From Bradyrhizobiaceae bacterium (GTDB lineage Bacteria; Pseudomonadota; Alphaproteobacteria; Rhizobiales; Xanthobacteraceae): 64,000 bases of DNA. The translations under genes and the position numbers were made by a program. The notes under the pieces were generated by a model, which was not told the DNA's origin, did not search any database, and saw nothing but the letters and a program-made list of their open reading frames with translations. How positions within the stretch are numbered: the first letter of the stretch is position 1; every line of letters begins with the position of its first letter. The stretch is taken from assembly GCA_020544565.1 (NCBI GenBank), contig CP078014.1:440574-504573 (forward strand), read 5' to 3'. Shown here piece by piece: positions 39,417-48,675 of the stretch.

Positions 39417-39539
39417 CCGGTAAGGCAACAGGCGAGAGGTCGCAGCAAAAACCCCGGAAAGACGCAAAGCAACCGGTAAAACCCGTCCGGTTACATTGTA
39501 TCGGCAGGGTCAATCGGTTAGGTTGCCGGTGAGTCCGGT
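39417..39539 (+). promoter_or_regulatory. Candidate structured leader of purC with c-di-GMP-I (GEMM)-like pieces
   Basis: A closing stem CCGGTAA (39417-39423) with TTGCCGG (39533-39539, one G-U pair) encloses GACGCAAAGC (39461-39470), the signature of the c-di-GMP-I aptamer. An AACCGG / CCGGTT stem follows immediately (39471-39476 with 39487-39492). The element ends with AGGTTGCCGG, as many GEMM aptamers do. The first internal hairpin with its GAAA loop is not well formed, so this may be a divergent aptamer or a chance match. It lies 107 bp upstream of purC. Confidence 0.3.
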
Positions 39540-39646
39540 TCGCGGTTTGTTTCGCGGTCCGGATTTGGCGGCAGCTCCGCCGCGAGTGGCGTAAAACATC
39601 CGGAGCACCCCGATCCATGGATTTCAACAAAACACGGTACATCCCT

Positions 39647-40414
39647 ATGAGCCGTCGGCGTCGCATTTACGAAGGCAAGGCCAAGACCCTCTATGAAGGT
39701 CCGGAGCCCGGCACCCTGATTCAGCACTTCAAGGACGACGCGACCGCGTTCAATGCCAAGAAACACCAGGTCATCGAGGGCAAGGGCGTCCTCAACAACC
39801 GGATTTCGGAATACATCTTCCAGCATCTGAACGACATCGGCGTGCCGACGCATTTCATCAAACGCCTCAACATGCGCGAGCAGTTGATCCGCGAGGTCGA
39901 GATCGTGCCGCTCGAGGTCGTGGTGCGCAATGTCGCCGCCGGCTCGCTGTCGCAGCGCCTCGGCATCGAGGAGGGCACCCAGCTGCCGCGCTCGATCATC
40001 GAGTTCTATTACAAGAACGATCAGCTCGGCGACCCGATGGTGTCCGAGGAGCACATCACCGCGTTCGGCTGGGCCACGCCGCAGGAGATCGACGACATGA
40101 TGGCGCTCGCCATCCGCGTCAACGACTTCCTCACCGGGCTGTTCCTCGGCGTCGGCATCCGTCTGGTCGATTTCAAGATGGAATGCGGCCGCCTGTTCGA
40201 GAACGACATGATGCGCATCATCGTCGCCGACGAGATTTCGCCGGACTCGTGCCGGCTGTGGGACATCAAGTCGAACGAGAAGATGGACAAGGACCGCTTC
40301 CGCCGCGATCTCGGCGGGCTGCTCGAAGCCTATACCGAAGTCGCCAAGCGCCTCGGCATCCTGGTTGATCAGGACCGTCCGGCGGGCTCCGGCCCGGTGC
40401 TGGTGAAGAGCTAA
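39647..40414 (+). CDS. purC: Phosphoribosylaminoimidazole-succinocarboxamide synthase
   Basis: Purine biosynthesis enzyme that joins aspartate to CAIR with ATP; 255 residues from the preferred start. Family marks are [16 protein letters not shown] at the N-terminus, [15 protein letters not shown], and [12 protein letters not shown]. An in-frame ATG at 39617 lies 11 bp after GGAG and would add ten residues ([10 protein letters not shown]), so the start is uncertain. It heads the purC-purS-purQ unit, with a family C repeat in the purC-purS gap. Confidence 0.96.
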   Translation: MSRRRRIYEGKAKTLYEGPEPGTLIQHFKDDATAFNAKKHQVIEGKGVLNNRISEYIFQHLNDIGVPTHFIKRLNMREQLIREVEIVPLEVVVRNVAAGSLSQRLGIEEGTQLPRSIIEFYYKNDQLGDPMVSEEHITAFGWATPQEIDDMMALAIRVNDFLTGLFLGVGIRLVDFKMECGRLFENDMMRIIVADEISPDSCRLWDIKSNEKMDKDRFRRDLGGLLEAYTEVAKRLGILVDQDRPAGSGPVLVKS

Positions 40415-40420
40415 CTCACA

Positions 40421-40520
40421 CGTCATTCCGGGACGCGCGTTCTTTACGCGAGGTCCCGGAATCCAGGTGGTATTGACGAGATTCCGGATCGAACCGCTGC
40501 GCGGCCCGTCCGGAATGACG
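40421..40520. repeat. Dispersed palindromic repeat, family C, between purC and purS
   Basis: CGTCATTCCGGGACGCG at the left, CCGGAATGACG at the right, with GGTCCCGGAATCC and GATTCCGGATCG arms inside. It can fold into a long hairpin in the purC-purS transcript. Confidence 0.8.
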
Positions 40521-40528
40521 GGGACAAG

Positions 40529-40771
40529 ATGAAAGCGCGCGTCACGGTTACGTTGAAGAACGGCATTCTCGATCCGCAGGGCAAGGCCATCGAGGGGGCG
40601 CTGAAGTCGCTCGGCGTCGATGGCGTCGCCAGCGTGCGGCAGGGCAAGGTGTTCGACATCGAACTCGCCGGTAGTGACAGGACAAAGGCCGAAGCCGCGC
40701 TCAAGGCCGCCGCCGATAAGCTGCTGGCGAATACCGTGATCGAGAACTACCGCGTCGAAGTCCTGAGCTAG
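40529..40771 (+). CDS. purS: Phosphoribosylformylglycinamidine synthase subunit PurS
   Basis: Small subunit (80 residues) of the three-part FGAM synthase, bridging PurL and PurQ and helping ammonia transfer. Marks are [19 protein letters not shown] and [11 protein letters not shown]. It starts 9 bp after the family C repeat and is followed by purQ after 8 bp. Confidence 0.95.
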   Translation: MKARVTVTLKNGILDPQGKAIEGALKSLGVDGVASVRQGKVFDIELAGSDRTKAEAALKAAADKLLANTVIENYRVEVLS

Positions 40772-40779
40772 ATCGAACG

Positions 40780-41481
40780 ATGAAATCTGCCGTTCTCGTC
40801 TTCCCCGGAATCAATCGCGAGCGCGACATGGCGCGCGCACTGAAGCTCGCCTCCGGACATGAGCCCGCGATGGTGTGGCACGCCGAAACGGCGCTGCCCA
40901 AGGGCACCGATCTCGTGGTGGTGCCGGGCGGGTTTTCCTATGGCGACTATCTGCGCTGCGGGGCTATCGCCGCGCGCGCGCCGGTGATGGATGCGGTGCG
41001 TGCCCATGCGGCCGCCGGCGGTCTCGTGCTCGGGGTCTGCAACGGTTTCCAGATTCTGTGCGAGTCCGGTCTTCTGCCCGGCGTCCTGATGCGCAACGCC
41101 CAGCTCAGGTTCATCTGCCGCGACGTGCATCTGCGCGTCGAGCGCTCCGATACGCCGTTCACCCGCGGCTATAACGCCGGGCAGGTGATCCGCGTTCCGG
41201 TGGCTCATGGCGAGGGCAACTACGCCGCCGACGAGGACACCATCCGGCGTCTCGAGGGCGAGGGGCGGGTGCTTTACCGCTATTGCTCGCCGTCGGGCGA
41301 CGTCGGCGACACCCACAACATCAATGGCGCTGCGGCCGCCATCGCCGGCATCGTCAACGAGAACGGCAATGTGCTCGGCATGATGCCGCACCCGGAAAAC
41401 CACGTCGAGGACGTGATGGGCTGCACCGACGGCCGCGGCCTGTTCGCGGGCCTCGTGGAGCATCTCAAGGCCGCGGCGTAG
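40780..41481 (+). CDS. purQ: Phosphoribosylformylglycinamidine synthase subunit PurQ
   Basis: Class I glutamine amidotransferase subunit of FGAM synthase, 233 residues. The nucleophilic Cys is in [13 protein letters not shown], the oxyanion region is [13 protein letters not shown], and the His/Glu pair is in [11 protein letters not shown]. It makes ammonia that is channelled to PurL. Convergent with the thioesterase gene. Confidence 0.96.
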   Translation: MKSAVLVFPGINRERDMARALKLASGHEPAMVWHAETALPKGTDLVVVPGGFSYGDYLRCGAIAARAPVMDAVRAHAAAGGLVLGVCNGFQILCESGLLPGVLMRNAQLRFICRDVHLRVERSDTPFTRGYNAGQVIRVPVAHGEGNYAADEDTIRRLEGEGRVLYRYCSPSGDVGDTHNINGAAAAIAGIVNENGNVLGMMPHPENHVEDVMGCTDGRGLFAGLVEHLKAAA

Positions 41482-41565
41482 TCTCGCCGCAGCTTTCGTT
41501 CCTGTGCTCGGGGGGAGCCAGCCGCCGCTTGGCGACAGGCGGGAAACGCATCGCCGGATGCCCCG

Positions 41566-42027
41566 TCAGGCTTTGGGTTTCATCCGCTTGATGGTGCTCG
41601 AAAAGGTGAACAGCGGCCTGTCGCCGCAGACCAGGGTGCCGCGCAGGAAAATCAGCGAGCCGCCGGCGCGGGTGACGCCGCCGATGGCTTCCACCAGATC
41701 GCCTTCATGGGCGGCGTCGAGGAATTCGCAGGCGAAGGATACGGTCACCGCCGGGGCCTTCAACTCGCGGACGGCGAAGGCGAACAGACAGTAGTCGGCG
41801 AACGTCATGTAGCAGCCGCCGTGGACATTCCCCATGCCGTTGAGGTGCCGGGCTTCGACCCGGAAGGCGCAGCGGACGCTGCCGTCGGCCTCGATCCGGT
41901 GCCAGAACGGGCCGTTGATGGCCTCGAAGCTGTCCCGCTTGAAGGTTCGCCAGCCGGCGAATTCGCCTTCGGTCGCGATATGGAGATCGGGGCGGTGGCG
42001 GCCGATCTGCGGAGGCGTGACGTCCAC
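41566..42027 (-). CDS. PaaI-type thioesterase (hotdog fold)
   Basis: Hotdog-fold protein of about 153 residues; relatives hydrolyse acyl-CoA or aryl-CoA esters. The core is HLNGMGNVHGGCYMTFADYCL, with the helix and catalytic Asp region usual for the PaaI/4HBT group, and VTVSFACEFLDAAHEGDLVEA. The GTG at 42027 (VDVTPPQ) follows AGGATCC and is preferred; the frame is open to 42222 but that part looks like purL leader. It sits between purQ and purL, which is a common position in this family of bacteria. Confidence 0.82.
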   Translation of the reverse strand: MDVTPPQIGRHRPDLHIATEGEFAGWRTFKRDSFEAINGPFWHRIEADGSVRCAFRVEARHLNGMGNVHGGCYMTFADYCLFAFAVRELKAPAVTVSFACEFLDAAHEGDLVEAIGGVTRAGGSLIFLRGTLVCGDRPLFTFSSTIKRMKPKA

Positions 42028-42274
42028 GGGTGGGGGATCCTGCAGGGCTGGAGACAAGGTATTCGCGCGCTGTCTTAGAGGCCGCCGCCGGGCAGGGCAA
42101 CCCGGCCTTTTTTGCGCGGGATGTCTGCCTATCTGATGCTTGCCGCAGGCCGGGCCACCGTGCACAAAGAGGCCCGGAATCACGCCTATGGTCCGCCCGT
42201 TCGCCCCTCCGGCTCCGGCCAATCCGGCCGAGGTCCTTGGGGGCTTTCAGCCTTTCATCCGGAGCGCCGTCGCC

Positions 42275-44488
42275 TTGACGATCAGGAACGAACCCCAGAT
42301 CACCCCCGAACTCGTCGCCAGCCATGGCCTCAAGCCGGACGAGTACGAGCGTATCCTCGAACTGATCGGACGCGAGCCGACCTTCACGGAACTCGGCATC
42401 TTTTCGGCAATGTGGAACGAGCACTGTTCCTACAAATCCTCGCGCATCCATCTGCGCGGGCTGCCGACCAAGGCGCCGTGGGTGATCCAGGGGCCGGGCG
42501 AGAACGCCGGCGTCATCGATATCGGCGACGGGCTCGCCGTGGTGTTCAAGATGGAGAGCCACAACCACCCGAGCTACATCGAACCCTATCAGGGCGCGAC
42601 CACCGGCGTCGGCGGCATCCTGCGCGACGTCTTCACCATGGGCGCGCGCCCGATCGCCTGCCTCAATGCGCTATCGTTTGGCGACCCAAAGCATCCCAAG
42701 ACGCGGCATCTGGTGTCCGGTGTGGTCGCCGGCATCGGTGGCTACGGCAACTCCTTCGGCGTGCCCACGGTGGGCGGCCAGACCCGCTTCCACACCCGCT
42801 ACGACGGGAACATCCTGGTCAACGCCATGGCGGTGGGTCTCGCCGAAAGCGACAAGATCTTCTATGCGGCGGCCTCCGGCGTGAACATGCCGATCGTCTA
42901 TCTCGGCTCCAAGACCGGCCGCGACGGCATCCATGGCGCCACCATGGCGTCGGCCGAATTCGACGACGAGAGCTCCGAGAAGCGTCCGACCGTGCAGGTC
43001 GGCGATCCGTTCGCCGAGAAGCTGCTGCTGGAAGCCTGCCTCGAAATCATGGCGAAGGATTGCGTCATCGCCATTCAGGACATGGGCGCGGCGGGTCTCA
43101 CCTGTTCCGCGGTGGAAATGGGCGCCAAGGGTGATCTCGGCGTCGACCTCGATCTCGACAAGGTGCCGACCCGCGAGATCGGGATGAGCGCCTACGAGAT
43201 GATGCTGTCGGAGAGCCAGGAGCGCATGCTCATGGTGCTCAGGCCCGAGAAGGAGCAGGAAGCCGAAGCGATCTTCCGCAAATGGGGCCTCGATTTCGCG
43301 GTGGTCGGCTATACCACGCCGTCGAAGCGCTTCGTGGTCAAGCACGGCGGCGACGTGATGGCCGACCTGCCGATCAAGGAACTGGGCGACGAGGCGCCGC
43401 TCTACGACCGTCCGCACGTGCCGTCGCCGCAGCTTCCCGTCATCCACGCCCGCGACGTCAAGCCGCCGGTCCCGGTGTCCGAAGCGCTCGTGAAACTGAT
43501 CGGCTCCCCCGACCTGTGTTCGAAGCGCTGGGTCTGGGAGCAGTACGACCACGTCATCGGCGGCAACACCTTCCAGCGTCCCGGCGGCGACGCGGCGGTG
43601 GTACGGGTGCAGGACGGCCCAAAGGGGCTCGCGCTCACCGTGGACGTGACGCCGCGCTATTGCGAGGCCGATCCGTTCGAGGGCGGCAAGCAGGCGGTGG
43701 CGGAGGCGTGGCGCAACATCACCGCGGTGGGCGGTCGGCCGCTCGCCATCACCGACAACCTCAATTTCGGCAATCCCGAGCGCCCCGAGATCATGGGCCA
43801 GTTCGTCGGCTGCCTGAAGGGCATTGCCGAGGCCTGCCGCGCGCTGGATTTCCCGGTCGTGTCCGGCAACGTCTCGCTCTACAACGAGACCAACGGCCGC
43901 GGCATCCTGCCGACGCCCTCCATCGGCGGCGTCGGGCTGCTCGACGATTTCACCAAATCCGCCACGCTGGCGTTCAAGGCCGCTGACGAAGCCATTCTGC
44001 TCATCGGCGACACCCAGGGCTGGCTCGGCCAGTCGGCCTATCTGCGCGACATCTGCGGCCGCGAGGAGGGCGCGCCGCCGCCGGTCGATCTCGCGGTCGA
44101 GAAGCGCAACGGCGACGTGGTGCGCGGCATGATCAAGGGTGGCACCGCGACGGCGGTGCATGACGTCGCCGACGGCGGCCTCTTGGTGGCGTTGGCGGAA
44201 ATGGCGATGGCCGGCGGCATCGGCGCGATCCTCGACGCGCCGCCCGACGAACTCGTGCCGCATGCGTGGTGGTTCGGCGAGGATCAGGCGCGCTATGTCG
44301 TCACCGTGCCGGAGGAGCATCTGCTGCCGGTGCTGAGCAAGCTCAAGGCGGTCGATGTGCCGTGCCATGTGATCGGCAAGACCGGCGGCGATGCCATCGT
44401 CACCGACGGCGAAAAGCCGGTTTCCATCGCGACGCTCAAGAGCGCGCATGAAAACTGGCTTCCCGTCTATATGTCCGGCGCGGCCTGA
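42275..44488 (+). CDS. purL: Phosphoribosylformylglycinamidine synthase subunit PurL
   Basis: Large ATP-dependent subunit of FGAM synthase, 737 residues from a TTG start. That start gives [13 protein letters not shown], which matches known PurL N-termini of the group, and lies 10 bp after GGAG. ATGs at 42188 and 42140 would add non-conserved Pro-rich sequence. Marks are [35 protein letters not shown] (ATP/substrate site) and [15 protein letters not shown]. Separated from purQ by the opposite-strand thioesterase gene. Confidence 0.95.
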   Translation: MTIRNEPQITPELVASHGLKPDEYERILELIGREPTFTELGIFSAMWNEHCSYKSSRIHLRGLPTKAPWVIQGPGENAGVIDIGDGLAVVFKMESHNHPSYIEPYQGATTGVGGILRDVFTMGARPIACLNALSFGDPKHPKTRHLVSGVVAGIGGYGNSFGVPTVGGQTRFHTRYDGNILVNAMAVGLAESDKIFYAAASGVNMPIVYLGSKTGRDGIHGATMASAEFDDESSEKRPTVQVGDPFAEKLLLEACLEIMAKDCVIAIQDMGAAGLTCSAVEMGAKGDLGVDLDLDKVPTREIGMSAYEMMLSESQERMLMVLRPEKEQEAEAIFRKWGLDFAVVGYTTPSKRFVVKHGGDVMADLPIKELGDEAPLYDRPHVPSPQLPVIHARDVKPPVPVSEALVKLIGSPDLCSKRWVWEQYDHVIGGNTFQRPGGDAAVVRVQDGPKGLALTVDVTPRYCEADPFEGGKQAVAEAWRNITAVGGRPLAITDNLNFGNPERPEIMGQFVGCLKGIAEACRALDFPVVSGNVSLYNETNGRGILPTPSIGGVGLLDDFTKSATLAFKAADEAILLIGDTQGWLGQSAYLRDICGREEGAPPPVDLAVEKRNGDVVRGMIKGGTATAVHDVADGGLLVALAEMAMAGGIGAILDAPPDELVPHAWWFGEDQARYVVTVPEEHLLPVLSKLKAVDVPCHVIGKTGGDAIVTDGEKPVSIATLKSAHENWLPVYMSGAA

Positions 44489-44512
44489 GCCTGCCGCGCC
44501 GGCGAGCCGTGG

Positions 44513-45880
44513 CTAGACTTTCAGCGCCGGGCCGTGCGGATGCAGCGTGGTCTCGGCATCATACTCGTTGCTGATGTCGCGGCCGGTGTAGTCGGTCATC
44601 ATCGCGGTGGCGATCAGGCTGCAGACTGCGCATGCCGCGATATAGATGGCGATGGCGTGGGACGACTGATATCGTCCGAACAGCCAGGCCGCGATCAGCG
44701 GCGCGGGGCCGCCGGCGATCACCGAAGCGAGCTGGTAGCCGAGCGATGCGCCGCTGTAACGCAGGCGGCCGGTGAAGCTCTCGGCGATCAGTGCGGCCTG
44801 CGGGCCGTACATCATGTCATGCGGGATCAGCGACAGCACGATGGCGAGGAAGATGATCCAGTATACGCCCGTGTTCACCATGCCGAAATAGATGAACCCG
44901 AACACGCCGGTGGTGAGCGCGCCGATCATGTACATCGCCTTGCGCCCGATGCGGTCGGACAGATAGCCGAAGAACGGGATCGAGAAGAACGACAGCACCG
45001 ACGCGGTGAGAACGGCGGTCAGCAGGAAGTCGCGTTCGACGTGCAGCGCGCCGGTGCCATAGGAGAAGATGAACGCCGTGAAGATGTAGAACGGCGCCTG
45101 TTCGGCCATCCGCGCGAAGGCCGACAGCACGATCTCCTTGGGCTGGCGCCGGATCACTTCGAGAATCGGGGTGCGCTCGATTTTCCGGTTGGCGACGAGC
45201 GCCGAGAACACCGGCGTTTCGAGGATGCCGAGGCGGATATAGAGGCCGATGGCCACGAGGATCAGGCTGAGGGCGAAGGGGATGCGCCAGCCCCAGGCCA
45301 GAAATTGTTCGCCGGACATCTGGCTGAAGGCCAGCACCGCGAGGTTGGCCATGAACAGGCCGCACGGCACGCCGAATTGCGGCCAGGAGGCGACGAAGCC
45401 GCGCGAATGGTTGGTGCGAGCCCATTCCATCGACATCAGCACCGAGCCGCCCCATTCGCCGCCGACGCCGACGCCCTGGATGAAGCGCAGCACGGTGAGA
45501 ATGACGGCGCCCCAGATGCCGGCGGTCGCGTAGGTCGGCACCACGGCCACCGCCGCGGTGGCGAGGCCCATCAGGAGCAGGGTGGCGATGAGGGTCGATT
45601 TGCGGCCGATGCGGTCGCCGTAGTGACCGAAGATCGCCGCGCCGACGGGGCGGGCGGCGAAGCCGACGGCGTAGATGGCGAAGGCTTCCAGCGTGCCGAC
45701 CCAGTGGTCGGAGTTGGGAAAGAACAGCTTGGCGAACACCAGTCCGGTGACGGTGCTGTACAGAAAGAAGTCATACCACTCGATAGCAGTGCCGATGGTC
45801 GAGGCAATGACGGCGCGTCGGAGCTGGATTTGATGTTCGGAGGCGGTCAGGGGGGTGGGAGAGACGTCTGCGGTTGCCAT
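44513..45880 (-). CDS. MFS transporter of the metabolite:H+ symporter (MHS) family
   Basis: Inner-membrane proton symporter of 455 residues with twelve predicted helices. The MHS start AVIASTIGTAIEWYDFFLY and the loop motifs GHYGDRIGRKSTL and GYLSDRIGRKAM are present. Family members import dicarboxylates, shikimate, proline/betaine or similar acids; the substrate cannot be read here. It is convergent with purL and divergent from bolA. No local operon partner. Confidence 0.9.
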   Translation of the reverse strand: MATADVSPTPLTASEHQIQLRRAVIASTIGTAIEWYDFFLYSTVTGLVFAKLFFPNSDHWVGTLEAFAIYAVGFAARPVGAAIFGHYGDRIGRKSTLIATLLLMGLATAAVAVVPTYATAGIWGAVILTVLRFIQGVGVGGEWGGSVLMSMEWARTNHSRGFVASWPQFGVPCGLFMANLAVLAFSQMSGEQFLAWGWRIPFALSLILVAIGLYIRLGILETPVFSALVANRKIERTPILEVIRRQPKEIVLSAFARMAEQAPFYIFTAFIFSYGTGALHVERDFLLTAVLTASVLSFFSIPFFGYLSDRIGRKAMYMIGALTTGVFGFIYFGMVNTGVYWIIFLAIVLSLIPHDMMYGPQAALIAESFTGRLRYSGASLGYQLASVIAGGPAPLIAAWLFGRYQSSHAIAIYIAACAVCSLIATAMMTDYTGRDISNEYDAETTLHPHGPALKV

Positions 45881-46235
45881 GGCTGATACTCCAGCAAAGG
45901 CTGCTGCGCGGACAAATTCCGTGTCGCAGCGAAAGGATTTGTGAAGGAACCCGAAACGGTCGCCGGAGTTCCTGCAATTTCCGTTCCCGGGCCTGGCGCG
46001 ATGATCAAATTCCGGCGATCGGCCGTGGCCTCCGGGTCGTCCGCGCGAGGGGTCTTGAGCAGCCTCGGCCGGGATCGCAGCGAGACCGCCTGAATGCGGG
46101 CCGCGAGCGGCTGGCGACCAGCCGGATTGGTGGCGTGACGCCAGCGGCCGCAGAGGCTAGAATCAGTCATATTCGAGGTCATATTCGAAAGACCGCTTGC
46201 GCTGCGGACAGCTCAAGCCAAGGAGACTGACAGAC
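45881..46235. other. Divergent intergenic region between the MFS transporter and bolA
   Basis: 355 bp with no supportable gene. It holds two exact 11-bp direct repeats, GTCATATTCGA, at 46166-46176 and 46178-46188, centred about 60 bp upstream of bolA; the 12-bp step places them roughly one helical turn apart. The remainder shows no clear promoter or structure. Confidence 0.5.
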
Positions 46236-46472
46236 ATGCCGATGGATGCCCGCGAAATCGAAACCCTGATCAAGGCGGCTTTGCCTGACGCGAAGGTGGA
46301 CATTCGCGACCTCGCCGGTGACGGCGATCACTACGCGGCGACCGTGATTTCGGAGTCCTTTCGCGGCAAGTCGCGGGTGCAGCAGCACCAGATCGTCTAC
46401 CAGTCCCTGAAGGGACAGATGGGCGGGATGCTGCACGCGCTGGCGCTGCAGACCGGCGTGCCCGAAGCCTGA
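46236..46472 (+). CDS. BolA family protein
   Basis: Small protein of 78 residues with the BolA class II KH-like fold: ALPDAKVDIRDLAGDGDHYAA, then GKSRVQQHQIVYQSLKG with the conserved His that can help ligate a 2Fe-2S cluster with a monothiol glutaredoxin. Its expected partner GrxD is encoded 3.7 kb downstream instead of next door. The ATG follows AAGGAGA. Likely role is iron-sulfur cluster handling or iron sensing, inferred from the family. Confidence 0.9.
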   Translation: MPMDAREIETLIKAALPDAKVDIRDLAGDGDHYAATVISESFRGKSRVQQHQIVYQSLKGQMGGMLHALALQTGVPEA

Positions 46473-46494
46473 TCGACGGCGGCGGAGCGCGGCG

Positions 46495-47676
46495 GTGGCG
46501 AAAGACGCGAACCTGATGCGGACGCGCGCGCCGCACCAGCATCACCGCGTCACCTATGTCGAGCTGTTCTTCGATCTCGTCTTCGTCTTCGCCATCACCC
46601 AGATTTCCCACACGCTGCTGGCGCATTTCACGCTGCTCGGCGGCGTGCAGACCGCGATCCTGTTTCTCGCGGTGTGGTGGGTGTGGATCTTCACGTCATG
46701 GGTCACCAATTGGCTCGATCCGGAGCGCGCGCCGGTCCGGGTGATGCTGTTCGCACTGATGATCGCGGGCCTGGTCCTGTCGACGTCGATCCCGAAAGCG
46801 TTCGAGAGTCGCGGGCTGGCCTTCGCGCTGGCGTTCGTCGCCATGCAGCTCGGGCGGTCGGTATTCACCTTGCTGTCGCTGCCGTCGTCGCCGCCCGGCC
46901 CGCGCTGCAACATGCTGCGCATTACCCTGTGGATGGCGTGCAGCGGCGTGTTCTGGATCGCGGGTGGTCTGGCGGAGGGCTCCGCGCGTCTCGTGCTGTG
47001 GATGGTCGCGGTGGCGATCGAGTATCTCGGCCCGGTGATGCGTTTCCGCTTTCCGGGGCTGGGGGCGACGCCGATCGGCGACTGGGAGGTCGAAGGCGGC
47101 CACATGGCCGAGCGCTGCGCGCTGTTCATCATCATCGCGCTCGGCGAATCCATCGTCGTCACCGGCGCGACCTTCGCCGAAACCGCGTGGAGCGCTCCCG
47201 CCATCGCCGCGTTCCTGGTGGCGCTGCTCGGCAGCATCGCGATGTGGTGGGTCTATTTCCATCTCGGCGCGGAGGCGGGGGCCGAACACATTTCGCACTC
47301 GGACGAATCCGGCCGCCTCGCGCGCCTCGCCTACACCTACATGCACATTCCAATTGTCGCCGGCATCGTGGTGTCGGCGGTGGGCGACGAATTGCTGCTG
47401 GCCCATCCCGAAGGCCATGCGGACGTCAGGGCGATCATCGGCATGGTGGGCGGCCCGCTGCTGTTTCTTACCGGGACGCTGCTGTTCAAGCGCATCATGC
47501 GTCACCTGTGGCAGTTGTCGCATCTGGCCGGCATCGCGCTGCTGCTCGCGCTCATTCCGTGCGCGCCGTGGCTGTCACCGCTGATACTGTCCGCCGCCAC
47601 CACTGCGGTCATGCTGATCGTCGCGGCGTGGGAAGCGATCTCGCTGGGTAGTCGCACGATGCCGGAGGACGTCTAG
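46495..47676 (+). CDS. Low temperature requirement protein A (LtrA) family membrane protein
   Basis: Membrane protein of 393 residues with about ten transmembrane helices. It begins with the family signature THRVTYVELFFDLVFVFAI-like stretch (VTYVELFFDLVFVFAITQ), followed by WWVWIFTSWVTNWLDP and ERCALFIIIALGESIVVTG. The molecular function of LtrA proteins is not established. The GTG at 46495 follows GGAG; an ATG at 46516 is an alternative. Downstream of bolA by 22 bp and convergent with egtD. Confidence 0.85.
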   Translation: MAKDANLMRTRAPHQHHRVTYVELFFDLVFVFAITQISHTLLAHFTLLGGVQTAILFLAVWWVWIFTSWVTNWLDPERAPVRVMLFALMIAGLVLSTSIPKAFESRGLAFALAFVAMQLGRSVFTLLSLPSSPPGPRCNMLRITLWMACSGVFWIAGGLAEGSARLVLWMVAVAIEYLGPVMRFRFPGLGATPIGDWEVEGGHMAERCALFIIIALGESIVVTGATFAETAWSAPAIAAFLVALLGSIAMWWVYFHLGAEAGAEHISHSDESGRLARLAYTYMHIPIVAGIVVSAVGDELLLAHPEGHADVRAIIGMVGGPLLFLTGTLLFKRIMRHLWQLSHLAGIALLLALIPCAPWLSPLILSAATTAVMLIVAAWEAISLGSRTMPEDV

Positions 47677-47684
47677 CCTCCGGC

Positions 47685-48653
47685 TCAGGCGTCGTCGTCC
47701 GCTTCCAGCGCATGCACCGAGAACATGCCGTCGGCATCGGTCCAGCGGGCGCGGGGCTGCCAGCCGGCACCCTGCGCCAGCGCCGTGAAGCGCGCGAGGC
47801 TGTATTTGTAGCTGCTCTCGGTGTGGATCGTCTCGCCGGCGCGGAAGCTGAAGGCACGGCCGAGCACGCGCACGGTCTGCGCCTTGCGACTGATGAGATG
47901 CATTTCGATGCGGTGGCGCTCGCGGTTGTAGATCGCGCGATGCCGGAAACCGGACAGGTCGAAATTGCCGCCCAGTTCGCGATTGATCCGGACCAGCACG
48001 TTGAGATTGAATCTGGCCGTGACCCCGGCGGCGTCGTTATAGGCCGCGCTGAGCACGCGCTCGTCCTTCTCAAGATCGACCCCGACGATCAGCGTCGCGC
48101 CCTCGCCGAGAAGGTCGCGCGCGCCGCGCAGGAATGCGCTGGCCTCGTGCGGATCGAAATTGCCGATGGTGGAGCCCGGAAAGAATCCGGCTTTCGGCAT
48201 GTCCCGCACTTCGGGGGGCAGCGCGAACGGCGCGGTGAAATCGGCGGTCACCGGATAGACGGCGAGACCTGGAAAATCCCGGCGCAGCGCCTCGGCCTGT
48301 TCGTTGAGAAAGTCGCCGGAAATGTCCACCGGAACATAGGCGGCGAGGGTGGATTGCCGCATCAACAGCCGCGCCTTGGTGGTGCCGCCAGCGCCGAACT
48401 CGATCAGCGCCGCGTTCGGCGGAATCGTCGCGGCGATCTCCGCGCCGTGATCGCGCAGGATGCGCAGTTCGGTGCGGGTCGGGTAGTATTCCGGCAGCAG
48501 CGTGATCTGTTCGAACAGTTTCGATCCCGCCGCGTCGTAAAAATATTTCGGCGGCAGCCGCTTGGGATGCTGCGACAATCCTGTCCTCACGTCCTGCGCG
48601 AAGGAGTGATCCTCGGAGTGCGTCTCGGTCCGGACTTTAACAGGCGCATTCAT
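47685..48653 (-). CDS. egtD: L-histidine N-alpha-methyltransferase
   Basis: SAM-dependent enzyme that trimethylates histidine to hercynine, the first step of ergothioneine synthesis; 322 residues, the usual length. Marks are PPKYFYDAAGSKLFEQIT, YYPTRTE, ALIEFGAGGTTKARLLM (SAM site), PGSTIGNFDP and the C-terminal TESSYKYS. The ATG at 48653 lies 22 bp after the egtB stop, so egtB-egtD form a two-gene unit. EgtC and EgtE are not in the window. Confidence 0.94.
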   Translation of the reverse strand: MNAPVKVRTETHSEDHSFAQDVRTGLSQHPKRLPPKYFYDAAGSKLFEQITLLPEYYPTRTELRILRDHGAEIAATIPPNAALIEFGAGGTTKARLLMRQSTLAAYVPVDISGDFLNEQAEALRRDFPGLAVYPVTADFTAPFALPPEVRDMPKAGFFPGSTIGNFDPHEASAFLRGARDLLGEGATLIVGVDLEKDERVLSAAYNDAAGVTARFNLNVLVRINRELGGNFDLSGFRHRAIYNRERHRIEMHLISRKAQTVRVLGRAFSFRAGETIHTESSYKYSLARFTALAQGAGWQPRARWTDADGMFSVHALEADDDA

Positions 48654-48675
48654 GGCGATTCCCTCGGCTCGGACA

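Noticed and set aside
39461-39470. Calling the purC leader a c-di-GMP riboswitch outright
   Set aside because: Only some of the aptamer features are present and the GAAA-loop hairpin is missing, so it is listed only as a low-confidence candidate.
42140-42274. ATG-started N-terminal extension of PurL
   Set aside because: The extra 45 residues are Pro-rich and not found in PurL; the TTG at 42275 with GGAG upstream gives the conserved N-terminus and length.
45847-46182. 111-codon frame upstream of the MFS gene on the minus strand
   Set aside because: No ribosome site or family match, and it overlaps the MFS start in another frame.
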